Origin: Verrucomicrobiota bacterium
GTDB lineage: Bacteria > Verrucomicrobiota > Verrucomicrobiia > Limisphaerales > JAEYXS01
NCBI GenBank assembly: GCA_021156225.1
Contig: JAJNBN010000260.1
Span: 1-5,792, forward strand
Direction of reading: 5' to 3'
DNA length: 5,792 nt
The notes beneath the pieces were generated by a model. The model had not been told where the DNA came from. It saw only the letters and a program-made list of their open reading frames with translations, and made no database searches. Of the stretch, positions 1-5,689 are shown piece by piece (position 1 is the stretch's first letter; every line of letters begins with the position of its first letter). Position numbers and translations under genes: made by a program.

Positions 1-287
1 TTTATAACATTGAGGAAGATGACTCCGAGGAAGGCACACAAAAGCTCGCTGAGATTCTAAAATCACAAACTCGCGAGGACGGCACCAAGCTCTACACCAC
101 CCTGCTCGGACTTACGCTGATGGTTTTCTACGTGTACGCGCTGCAATGCGTCAGCACCGTAGCCATCGTCTATCGTGAAACGGGCGGCTGGAAATGGGCC
201 ATCTTCCAGCTTGTTTACATGGGCGCGCTCGCGTGGGGCGCCTCTTTTGTCGTGTATCAGGGTGGGCGGTTGTTGGGATACCAGTAA
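1..287 (+). CDS. feoB: FeoB ferrous iron transport protein B, C-terminal fragment
   Basis: This is the last ~94 codons of FeoB, read from base 3 to a TAA stop at 285-287; the start and the N-terminal G-protein domain lie outside the window. FeoB is the inner-membrane permease that imports Fe(II), with an N-terminal GTPase and a C-terminal multi-helix channel. What is visible is an acidic, Lys/Glu-rich linker (YNIEEDDSEEG), then two hydrophobic helices. The first contains LMVFYVYALQCVSTVAIVYR and the second AIFQLVYMGALAWGASFVVY, separated by the ETGGWKW turn. The LQCxSTxAxxxRETGxWKW segment and the short YQGG(R)LLG tail are characteristic of the family's last two transmembrane segments. No feoA- or feoC-like gene is recognisable downstream before the tRNA. 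No terminator was found after the stop. The family call is from recalled family motifs, not a search. Confidence 0.93.
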   Translation, partial: YNIEEDDSEEGTQKLAEILKSQTREDGTKLYTTLLGLTLMVFYVYALQCVSTVAIVYRETGGWKWAIFQLVYMGALAWGASFVVYQGGRLLGYQ

Positions 288-457
288 AAGTCAGACTTCT
301 ACTGTTTCTTGTCTGCCATGGCTTTATCGGCCGCCTGCGCGACTTGCGCCCATAAATTGAAAGGCCTGCGGTTATTTAGGAAAAGCTTGTACGATTGGCT
401 GGTCCGAGGCCCAAAAGGTGTTCCGGGAAAACGCGTGAAATATTTTCCGCAGCTTGC

Positions 458-486
458 TTGACCCTGCGGGGGTTGATGCCTATAAA
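458..486 (+). promoter_or_regulatory. sigma70-type promoter of the tRNA-Ser gene
   Basis: A -35 box TTGACC (458-463) and a -10 box TATAAA (481-486) are separated by exactly 17 bases. This is close to the housekeeping consensus TTGACA-17-TATAAT. Transcription would start near 493, about 50 bases before the tRNA, leaving a short GC-rich leader to be trimmed. The leader holds a small possible hairpin (505-508 pairing with 513-516). The position directly upstream of a stable RNA gene supports the call; the start site itself is inferred. Confidence 0.72.
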
Positions 487-541
487 TCCCTCCTCCGGTT
501 GGCCCCGCCTCGGCGGATAAACAATCGGAGAAAGCTTTCGC

Positions 542-634
<93 letters not shown>

Positions 635-657
635 CTTTTTTCTTTCACTTTATCCTC

Positions 658-690
658 ACAAAAATAAGGGCAAGGCGATTGCCTTGCCCT
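658..690 (-). terminator. Intrinsic terminator of the PGxTN-repeat gene
   Basis: A perfect 10-bp stem (667-676 paired with 681-690, AGGGCAAGGC) closes a 4-base loop. Read on the minus strand it is followed at once by TTATTTTTGTG (666-656), the T-tract expected of a rho-independent terminator. It lies about 25 bases beyond the stop of the minus-strand gene at 715. On the plus strand no T-run follows the stem, so it would not be a good terminator for the tRNA transcript coming the other way. Confidence 0.85.
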
Positions 691-714
691 CTGAAGTTTG
701 CCCTTTAACCGAAG

Positions 715-1122
715 TTAACGCGGGGTGCCGGGTGCTGGCGCAGGACGCACCGGTTGGGGAGCACCAGGTGCCGGCGGAGGGGGCTGAACGGGTTGCGGCG
801 CGCCTGGGGTGGCTGGGCCGGGTGGCACCGTTTGCGGCGGCCTGTTCGTCAAGCCGGGCGGACGGTTGGTGAAACCCGGAGGTTGATTGGTAAAGCCGGG
901 TAATTGGTTGGTTCGGCCCGGTACTTGGTTCGTGAACCCGGGAATTTGATTGGTTCTTCCGGGAACCGCGTTCGTGAATCCGGGAACCCGGTTGGTGGCG
1001 CCCGGCGTAGAGTTGGTAAGGCCCGGCTGATTATTAGGGGCCACGGGCGTCAAGGGACGCTCGGCGGCGATAACGCTAACTGCCGCGGCAATCAGGGAGA
1101 GGGATAAAATCGTTTTCATCAT
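715..1122 (-). CDS. Small secreted Pro/Asn-rich protein with nine PGxTNxx heptapeptide repeats
   Basis: A 135-residue protein of unknown function. Residues 1-20 are a typical Sec signal peptide: M-M-K, a hydrophobic core (ILSLSLIAAAVSVIA), and a likely cut near A19-A20/E21. There is no lipobox Cys, so it should be released into the periplasm or outside. Residues 33-95 are nine uninterrupted tandem heptads, PG[LAFR]TN[SRAQ][TVILP]. Residues 96-135 are a Pro-rich tail with two copies of PGAPQPV. The chain has no Cys and almost no acidic residues, and the tail and several repeats carry Arg, so it should be basic and unfolded or fibre-like. Two ATG codons are adjacent. The second (1117-1119) sits at better spacing from the AAGGTGG ribosome-binding site, so the true protein may be one residue shorter. 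The gene stands alone, converges on the tRNA-Ser gene and has its own terminator. The signal peptide, the RBS and the repeat kept at amino-acid level make it convincing as a real gene despite low complexity. Confidence 0.82.
   Translation of the reverse strand: MMKTILSLSLIAAAVSVIAAERPLTPVAPNNQPGLTNSTPGATNRVPGFTNAVPGRTNQIPGFTNQVPGRTNQLPGFTNQPPGFTNRPPGLTNRPPQTVPPGPATPGAPQPVQPPPPAPGAPQPVRPAPAPGTPR
838..1026 (-). repeat. Nine tandem 21-bp units coding PGxTNxx
   Basis: Nine consecutive 21-base units encode residues 33-95 of the secreted repeat protein. The copies differ at many third positions (Thr and Asn codons alternate, for example ACC/ACG and AAC/AAT) while P, G, T and N are kept in every unit. 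This points to selection on the peptide rather than a very recent DNA slippage event. Confidence 0.9.
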
Positions 1123-1123
1123 A

Positions 1124-1130
1124 CCACCTT
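1124..1130 (-). promoter_or_regulatory. Shine-Dalgarno site of the PGxTN-repeat gene
   Basis: AAGGTGG on the minus strand ends 1 base before the first ATG and 4 bases before the second. The spacing favours the second ATG (1117-1119). It is the clearest ribosome-binding site in the window; the other genes have weak or no visible sites. Confidence 0.65.
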
Positions 1131-1138
1131 AAGTTAGC

Positions 1139-1177
1139 AGCTTGAATACCGCCAGATGGGGATGTCCCCTCCAAGCT
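1139..1177 (-). promoter_or_regulatory. Possible leader hairpin upstream of the PGxTN-repeat gene
   Basis: An outer 6-bp inverted repeat (1139-1144 with 1172-1177, AGCTTG/CAAGCT) encloses an inner GGGGA/TCCCC pair (1158-1162 with 1165-1169). On the minus-strand transcript it would end about 8 bases before the Shine-Dalgarno site, where folding could affect translation. It does not match a riboswitch class I recognise. The inner loop of 2 bases is too tight for all five pairs to form, so the structure is only tentative. Confidence 0.3.
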
Positions 1178-1307
1178 TATCTATCACTCCATTAACTGTT
1201 CGCTAGCAGGACTTTACCACCTGATGCAGGCATCCCGTAAGGCGTCCGCACGAAGGGGCTGGCGAGCCATCCGATGGTGCAAACCGCATGAACTAATCCT
1301 TTTTGCA

Positions 1308-1326
1308 GCACGCAAGGTGCACGCAA
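1308..1326 (+). repeat. Two GCACGCAA direct repeats, 11 bases apart
   Basis: GCACGCAA occurs at 1308-1315 and again at 1319-1326, start-to-start 11 bases, about one DNA helical turn. The core also occurs inverted as TTGCGT at 1358-1363. They lie 15-70 bases before the start of the cytochrome/VCBS gene, where an operator would be expected. No convincing -35/-10 pair was found next to them, so a regulatory role is speculative. Confidence 0.25.
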
Positions 1327-1377
1327 AATGCCCGCTTTTGTTTGACCTCCCTTGGGTTTGCGTTTCTCCTTTGAACT

Positions 1378-3078
1378 ATGCGTATTCCCGGTGGCACTGA
1401 AGAGTCTGTTGAAGCAGGGCCGACATCCGAACCCCCTGGCAACAAGCCGCTTGCTCCTATCATCATGGGAGTAGTCGGCGCTCTTTTGGTGGTTTATGTG
1501 CTGATTTTCCGTCAGCCTTCCCAGCCTGTTACTGAGACGGACAAAGAGATTCTAGCAACGGGTCCTAGCAAACAGGGATCTCCTTTCGAAAAAGCCGGTG
1601 ATCTCAAAGTGGGGCGCGAGTTGGCCCTACAAGTGTGCGGCTCTTGCCACATTTTTCCTGAGCCGGACGTCGCGGACCGCTTTACTTGGGCGAGTGAGAT
1701 TCTTCCCCGGATGGATGATTGGCTGGGCTACGGCAGAGTCGGCTGGACCAATGAGCCCGGCGGCGATCAAGTGCTGGCGTCGGGCAAAGTCCCCAAAGAG
1801 CCGATGATTGATTTCGCCGATTATAAGATCATCCACACGTATTATCTGGCCACAGCACCGTTGACACCCCTGCCCCAACCCGCGAAGCCTCAAATCACCA
1901 TCGGCCTGAAACAGTTTCGTATTCGGGACACGACTTATCGCAACGGCAAGCCTGTGACTACCTTGGTGAAGATCGATGAACAGGCCAAATTGCTCCTCAT
2001 CGCGGATAGCGAGACTAAGAAACTGGCCGTCCTGAAGCCCGATGGAACTTTGGCAGCCTCTTTGGATATGCCCAATCCCATCGTCCATCTGCTGGAGCGC
2101 CCGGATGGTTACTACGGCACGATGATCGGCAGTGTTTACCCTTCCGATCTGGCCGAGGGCCAAGTGGTTCGACTCAAGGGTCCAAACAGCGGCGCCAAGG
2201 ACAGTTCCGAGGTCACCAAAGTTTTGCTTACCAAATTGCGGCGTCCCGTGGAATCAATGGTGGCCGATCTGAACCAGGATGGCCGGGAAGACCTGGTGGT
2301 GGCGACCTATGGGAACATCCTCGGCAGTTTCGCCTGGTATGAGCAAAAAGCGGATGGCACCTATCAGGAGCATATGCTGATGGATCGGCCCGGTGCCGTA
2401 GGGGCGAAGGTGCATGACTTCGATGGCGATGGACGTTTGGACATTATGGTGCTGATGGCGCAAGCACGCGAGGGCCTCTTTCTCTTGCGAAATCAGGGCC
2501 AAGGCCAATTCGAGGAAAAAGCGATCACTGAAAAACATCCGGCATGGGGCATGTCCCACCTGGAGATGGTGGATTTCAACAAGGATGGCAAACCGGATCT
2601 GTTGGTGACCAATGGTGACAATGGCGATACGGGGATGTTTGCCATCTGCACCAAACCCTACCACGGCATCCGCCTGTATCTGAACGATGGTGGCGGCAAG
2701 TTCCATGAGGCTTGGTTCTACCCCTTGCACGGTGCCTATCGGGCATTGGCGAGAGATTTCGATCTCGATGGCGACCAAGATATCGCCGCGATCTCTTTCT
2801 TCCCCAACTACCTTGGCAGCTTCAAGGAAAGCTTCACTTACCTGGAGAATCTCGGCGGGCTGAAGTTCTCACCTTCCACATTCCCCGAAAGCATTTCCGG
2901 CCGCTGGATCACCATGGACGCCGGAGATTGGGATGGCGACGGTGATGCCGACATCGTGCTCGGCGCTTTCAACCGGTCTTTCGGCGACCTGCCCCAGTTG
3001 CTGGGTGATACGTGGGAAGAACGCGGCCCTTCAATCTTGATGCTGGAGAATACGGTCCGCTCTGCGCCCAAGAAATAA
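1378..3078 (+). CDS. Membrane-anchored monoheme c-type cytochrome fused to VCBS/FG-GAP repeats
   Basis: A 566-residue protein. After a short Pro-rich N-terminus, residues 27-44 form one transmembrane helix (API..GALLVVYVLIF), so the rest should face the periplasm. Residues 87-91, CGSCH, are a CxxCH covalent heme c site. M112 (LPRM) and M143 (EPM) are candidate sixth ligands, and the cytochrome part seems to end near residue 160. From about 175 to the end the chain resembles a beta-propeller. It carries five Ca2+-binding loops of the VCBS/FG-GAP type: DLNQDGRED (297-305), DFDGDGRLD (347-355), DFNKDGKPD (399-407), DFDLDGDQD (460-468) and DWDGDGDAD (517-525). Fusions of this kind are, as I recall, frequent in Planctomycetes, Verrucomicrobia and Bacteroidetes, and their electron partners are mostly unknown. 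The ATG at 1378 is the earliest possible start because an in-frame TGA lies at 1372-1374; no clear Shine-Dalgarno is seen. A lipoprotein gene follows after 46 bases, probably in the same operon. Confidence 0.9.
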   Translation: MRIPGGTEESVEAGPTSEPPGNKPLAPIIMGVVGALLVVYVLIFRQPSQPVTETDKEILATGPSKQGSPFEKAGDLKVGRELALQVCGSCHIFPEPDVADRFTWASEILPRMDDWLGYGRVGWTNEPGGDQVLASGKVPKEPMIDFADYKIIHTYYLATAPLTPLPQPAKPQITIGLKQFRIRDTTYRNGKPVTTLVKIDEQAKLLLIADSETKKLAVLKPDGTLAASLDMPNPIVHLLERPDGYYGTMIGSVYPSDLAEGQVVRLKGPNSGAKDSSEVTKVLLTKLRRPVESMVADLNQDGREDLVVATYGNILGSFAWYEQKADGTYQEHMLMDRPGAVGAKVHDFDGDGRLDIMVLMAQAREGLFLLRNQGQGQFEEKAITEKHPAWGMSHLEMVDFNKDGKPDLLVTNGDNGDTGMFAICTKPYHGIRLYLNDGGGKFHEAWFYPLHGAYRALARDFDLDGDQDIAAISFFPNYLGSFKESFTYLENLGGLKFSPSTFPESISGRWITMDAGDWDGDGDADIVLGAFNRSFGDLPQLLGDTWEERGPSILMLENTVRSAPKK

Positions 3079-3124
3079 GGTAGGAATTGATGACCGGTTT
3101 AAGAGAGAGCTAATTTTGAAACGT

Positions 3125-3565
3125 ATGAAGATTTCAGCAAGAATTCTCGCCCTCACCCTTTTGGTCGCGTTGCTTTCGGGTTGCACTAGCTTTGAACGCG
3201 AATGGCGTCATGCCCGGCTCGAACCGCCCGCTGCTGGTCAAAGCCTGGCCGGCCCTTGGCAGGGAACGTGGCTCAGTGGAGCCAATGGCCACACCGGAGA
3301 ACTGCGGTGTATCGTCACCCAAAAGCAGACGGATGAGTATGAGTTCTGGTTCAAAGCAACTTACTGGAAAATCTTCCGCGCGCGCTATCTGGTGACCATG
3401 CCCGTGGAAAAGACTGCTGAGGGATGGACATTTAAAGGCCAAGAGAATTTGGGACCTTTGGCTGGTGGCATTTACTCCTACACTGGCAGCGTGAATGGCA
3501 CCAACCTGAACGCGACTTATTCCTGCAAGTTTGACCACGGCATTTTCAAACTGAGCCGTCCTTAG
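3125..3565 (+). CDS. Small putative lipoprotein, probable beta-sheet domain
   Basis: A 146-residue protein of unknown function. It starts with a lipoprotein signal peptide: MKISAR, a hydrophobic core, and lipobox L17-S18-G19-C20, so C20 should be lipidated and the mature protein held on a membrane. The mature part has a short helical, charged linker (21-40), then GPWQGTW (43-49). Alternating hydrophobic/polar strands follow and end in FDHGIFKLSR (136-145), a pattern typical of small beta-barrel or lipocalin-like folds. This fold is inferred from pattern only. C62 and C134 could form a disulfide. An in-frame TTG at 3116 is an alternative start adding MKR. It lies 6 bases after a weak purine-rich stretch (AAGAGAGAG, 3101-3109), whereas the ATG has no site at normal distance. 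Either start keeps the signal peptide. The gene follows the cytochrome/VCBS gene closely and is likely co-transcribed. Confidence 0.78.
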   Translation: MKISARILALTLLVALLSGCTSFEREWRHARLEPPAAGQSLAGPWQGTWLSGANGHTGELRCIVTQKQTDEYEFWFKATYWKIFRARYLVTMPVEKTAEGWTFKGQENLGPLAGGIYSYTGSVNGTNLNATYSCKFDHGIFKLSRP

Positions 3566-3570
3566 GAGAA

Positions 3571-3631
3571 TCCGTGTAAGCGGACGAGCTCTCATAACTT
3601 CCATTGATTAGTTTTCAATGGTATAAGCTCG
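3571..3631 (+). other. Structured 3' region after the lipoprotein gene (tandem hairpins)
   Basis: Three nested or adjacent inverted repeats start 5 bases after the stop codon. They are TCCG/CGGA (3571-3574 with 3581-3584), CGAGCT/AGCTCG (3585-3590 with 3626-3631), and a perfect 7-bp stem CCATTGA/TCAATGG (3601-3607 with 3615-3621) inside the second. The second and third stack into one long hairpin with an uneven internal loop (10 and 4 bases). No T-run follows, so it is not a simple intrinsic terminator. It may stabilise the mRNA 3' end or be part of a small RNA ending at 3708. Confidence 0.4.
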
Positions 3632-3727
3632 CATAGAATCAGCCCCGCTTTTCCATTTCGGCGATGTTTAAAGGAAAGCTGGGAAAAAGCGCGAATAAGC
3701 GCGCTTTTAAATCCCCTCATTGATTAG
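3602..3727 (+). repeat. CATTGATTAG direct repeat pair
   Basis: The 10-mer CATTGATTAG occurs at 3602-3611, inside the 3' hairpin, and at 3718-3727, just after the terminator. The flanking bases are also partly alike. The copies bracket the terminator region. This could be chance, a duplicated binding site, or the footprint of a small insertion. Confidence 0.25.
3685..3712 (+). terminator. Intrinsic terminator after the cytochrome/lipoprotein operon
   Basis: A perfect 9-bp stem (AAAAGCGCG, 3685-3693, with CGCGCTTTT, 3700-3708) closes a 6-base loop AATAAG and is followed by AAAT. The A-run on the 5' side and T-run on the 3' side let it work in either direction. It lies 120 bases after the lipoprotein stop and about 85 bases before the next gene, separating the two plus-strand operons. 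The T-run is partly within the stem and short, so strength is uncertain. Confidence 0.65.
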
Positions 3728-3795
3728 CTTGCTTAATTCTCTGGCTTCATTTTTCCTTGCGAAACCTTTTAGCTCCGGCATCGTCTAAACTAGTG

Positions 3796-5025
3796 ATGTC
3801 TAACCGACTTGGACTTCTGGCCATTATGCTGGCCGCGCTCTTTGGCGCATCCTGTCGCCCTCAAGTCGAGGACGACGGGGAGGATGCTACGTCGGCATTT
3901 GAACGGAAGGATATCGACAAGGAATGGGTTTCCGCTGCTTCCGGTCCGTGGGGCACTCTCGAGTATCGCCGTTTTTTCCTGCCCTTGCCTCAGACCTGGC
4001 TGCATCAAGCCCCCGCTCCAGAGCCTGCCGAATGGGATATACCCGATACCACGATAGAGAAGCTGCAAGCCATCATCGCCGCTACTCCGCTTTCTGAGGA
4101 GGAACGCCGGCTATGGCGGGAAACCTGCCGTGTGGAGCAAAAGGGTTCTGCCGTGCGAGTCCATCCGTCCGATGAGTTTCGGTGGGCCCTTCAGCCCAAG
4201 AGCCGGGCCATGCTCTACGTCTGGCTTTCCCAGTTCCCTGAGAATCAGGCGCAAAACTTCCCCTTCTGTTATCCCGCTGCCGATTTTGATGATTGGATGC
4301 GCGATCATCACCTGTCTGAGCAGCTATCCGAGAGCATCCGTCGTCTGGTCTATCCGGTAGGCATCTCCATTTGTTTTGCGGATCTGGACCTCATCAATAA
4401 ACAGGTGACCGACAAGGCGATGCGTGAAGAATTATTGAGCATCCTTTATCGGCGTCCTTATTGCGAAGTCCGTGTCCGTATCGATCAAAAAACCGACTTG
4501 AACGCTCTTTCTACCTATTGGGGCGAGTGGCATCGAGTTGAGCGGGTGAAACGTAAACTCAAGGAAACTCTCGGGAACCAACCGCAAGCTCACACCTACC
4601 TCGCCAACATTCTCCCACCCTTGCCTCGTTCCCTCTTGAACACCTATCCGGCGGCCCCAAAAAATCCCAGCGATATCCCTCCTGACTGCTATTGGACGGC
4701 ATTCAATTTTTTCAACCGCTCTCCGGACAATCGTTTCGCCGACACTGCTTTCATGGAAGAAGCCCTGGCCAAGTATCATGATCGAGTGGAAGGCAAGCCG
4801 CGTTATGGCGATCTGCTTTTTTTGGTGGACGCCTCCGGACATCCTCTGCACGGAGCGGTCTATCTGGCGGATGATTTTGTTTTCACCAAGAATGGCGGAC
4901 ATTTTACGCAGCCTTGGGTCATCATGAAGATGGCTGACATGAAATCCTGCTACCCCCAAACCACCACTTTGCGCGAGGCTTATTACCGCTGGAATCCGCA
5001 AAAGACTCGTCCCAAGTCCTCTTAG
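3796..5025 (+). CDS. Putative lipoprotein with divergent NlpC/P60-like cysteine peptidase domain
   Basis: A 409-residue protein from the ATG at 3796. An upstream in-frame TTG (3757) would add 13 residues and push the signal peptide inward, so the ATG is preferred. Residues 1-20 (MSNRLGLLAIMLAALFGASC) look like a lipoprotein signal ending at C20, though G-A-S-C lacks the usual Leu at -3. Residues 21-285 are an unrecognised, Trp- and Arg-rich, mostly helical region. The C-terminal ~115 residues carry the layout of NlpC/P60 enzymes. D297-C298 (DCYWTAFNFF) resembles the family's DC(S/x)xxxxxx nucleophile helix. GDLLFL (338-343) resembles the GDLvFf strand, and H352-GAVYLADDFVF resembles the HvgiYlgdgxfi strand with the catalytic His. 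The third polar residue is unclear: T364 takes the usual position, with N366 and H369 near it. Such enzymes normally cut cell-wall peptides or other amide/thioester bonds. The substrate here is unknown. The next gene, a DUF2064 transferase, starts 16 bases after the stop, so the two are probably co-transcribed. Confidence 0.75.
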   Translation: MSNRLGLLAIMLAALFGASCRPQVEDDGEDATSAFERKDIDKEWVSAASGPWGTLEYRRFFLPLPQTWLHQAPAPEPAEWDIPDTTIEKLQAIIAATPLSEEERRLWRETCRVEQKGSAVRVHPSDEFRWALQPKSRAMLYVWLSQFPENQAQNFPFCYPAADFDDWMRDHHLSEQLSESIRRLVYPVGISICFADLDLINKQVTDKAMREELLSILYRRPYCEVRVRIDQKTDLNALSTYWGEWHRVERVKRKLKETLGNQPQAHTYLANILPPLPRSLLNTYPAAPKNPSDIPPDCYWTAFNFFNRSPDNRFADTAFMEEALAKYHDRVEGKPRYGDLLFLVDASGHPLHGAVYLADDFVFTKNGGHFTQPWVIMKMADMKSCYPQTTTLREAYYRWNPQKTRPKSS

Positions 5026-5041
5026 TCGTCATCGTCTGCAC

Positions 5042-5680
5042 ATGGTCGCTGGCGAGAAACTCTTGATCCTGCTCAAAGCGCCCCGTCGCGGCTTGGTGAA
5101 GACACGCCTGGCGTCTGAACTGGATGAAGACAGCGCATTGGCGATCTACCAGGAACTTCTCGATATCGTAATCAGCCGGATGGAATCGTTGCAGGACGTT
5201 GAGTTACATTACTCTCCGGCCGACGCGGATGCTCAAGTCGCATCATTCCTCAAGCCAGGTTGGAAAGCCTATCCGCAAACCGAGGGAGATCTAGGAGTTC
5301 GGATCCAGAACGCTTTCGCTCAGGCTTTTCAGCGTGGCGGCCAGCGAGTCGTTATGATCGGCGCAGATTGCCCCGAGGTGTGTGCGTCCGATATATCAGA
5401 CGCATGGAGCGCACTCACCACACGCGACCTGGCGCTGGGGCCGGCCACGGATGGCGGCTACTGGCTCATCGGCCTCAGTAAACCCCAACCCCATCTGTTT
5501 ACGGAGATCCGCTGGAGCACGGACACAGTCCTCACTAAAACGCTTGCCCTCGCCCAAACTAGCGGTCTCACTCACCATCTCTTACGCCCGCTTTCCGACG
5601 TGGATACCCAGGCTGATTGGAAAAATCACCTTGCCCGGCGTTCGGCGCAAAGGCTGGCCTCGGTGGCGGATTTTCGTTAG
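5042..5680 (+). CDS. TIGR04282/DUF2064 GT-A-type transferase, arsenosugar-associated
   Basis: A 212-residue, full-length member of the DUF2064 family (TIGR04282), which has the nucleotide-sugar transferase fold related to CofC and MobA. Diagnostic segments are present in order: KAPRRGLVKTRLA (12-24, the nucleotide-binding loop, family KxPxxGxVKTRL), GADCPE (107-112, the GxDxP metal/nucleotide loop), GPATDGGYWLIGL (133-145), RWST (157-160), and LSDVDTQADW (184-193) near the end. It is cytoplasmic, with no signal peptide. Family members are found beside ArsS-type radical SAM proteins and are named as arsenosugar biosynthesis glycosyltransferases; the exact reaction is not established. Here the arsS start follows after only 9 bases, which fits that role. 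No Shine-Dalgarno is visible, and translation may depend on coupling with the upstream gene. Confidence 0.9.
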   Translation: MVAGEKLLILLKAPRRGLVKTRLASELDEDSALAIYQELLDIVISRMESLQDVELHYSPADADAQVASFLKPGWKAYPQTEGDLGVRIQNAFAQAFQRGGQRVVMIGADCPEVCASDISDAWSALTTRDLALGPATDGGYWLIGLSKPQPHLFTEIRWSTDTVLTKTLALAQTSGLTHHLLRPLSDVDTQADWKNHLARRSAQRLASVADFR

Positions 5681-5689
5681 TATCATCAC

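Noticed and set aside
318..461. A 47-codon plus-strand frame after feoB (ATG at 318, TGA at 459), with a CxxC and a basic C-terminus, considered as a FeoC-like or FeoB-associated small protein.
   Set aside because: It has no ribosome-binding site, no membrane segment, no match to FeoC or the Cys-rich FeoB-associated family, and its stop overlaps the -35 box of the tRNA promoter. The rest of 288-457 shows no other feature.
904..1107. A plus-strand open frame with apparent VRESGN-type repeats.
   Set aside because: The repetition is the antisense image of the PGxTN heptads. The minus-strand frame has the signal peptide, RBS and terminator.
1342..1370. TTGACC at 1342-1347 as a -35 box for the cytochrome/VCBS gene.
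   Set aside because: At 16-18 bases spacing there is no recognisable -10 hexamer, and transcription would begin at or past the start codon.
1627..2163. A 178-codon minus-strand open frame, and similar long ones at 2254-2778 and 4432-5001.
   Set aside because: They lie opposite clear genes (cytochrome/VCBS and NlpC/P60-like). Their peptides have no domain, signal or sensible start site, as expected for shadow frames in GC-rich DNA.
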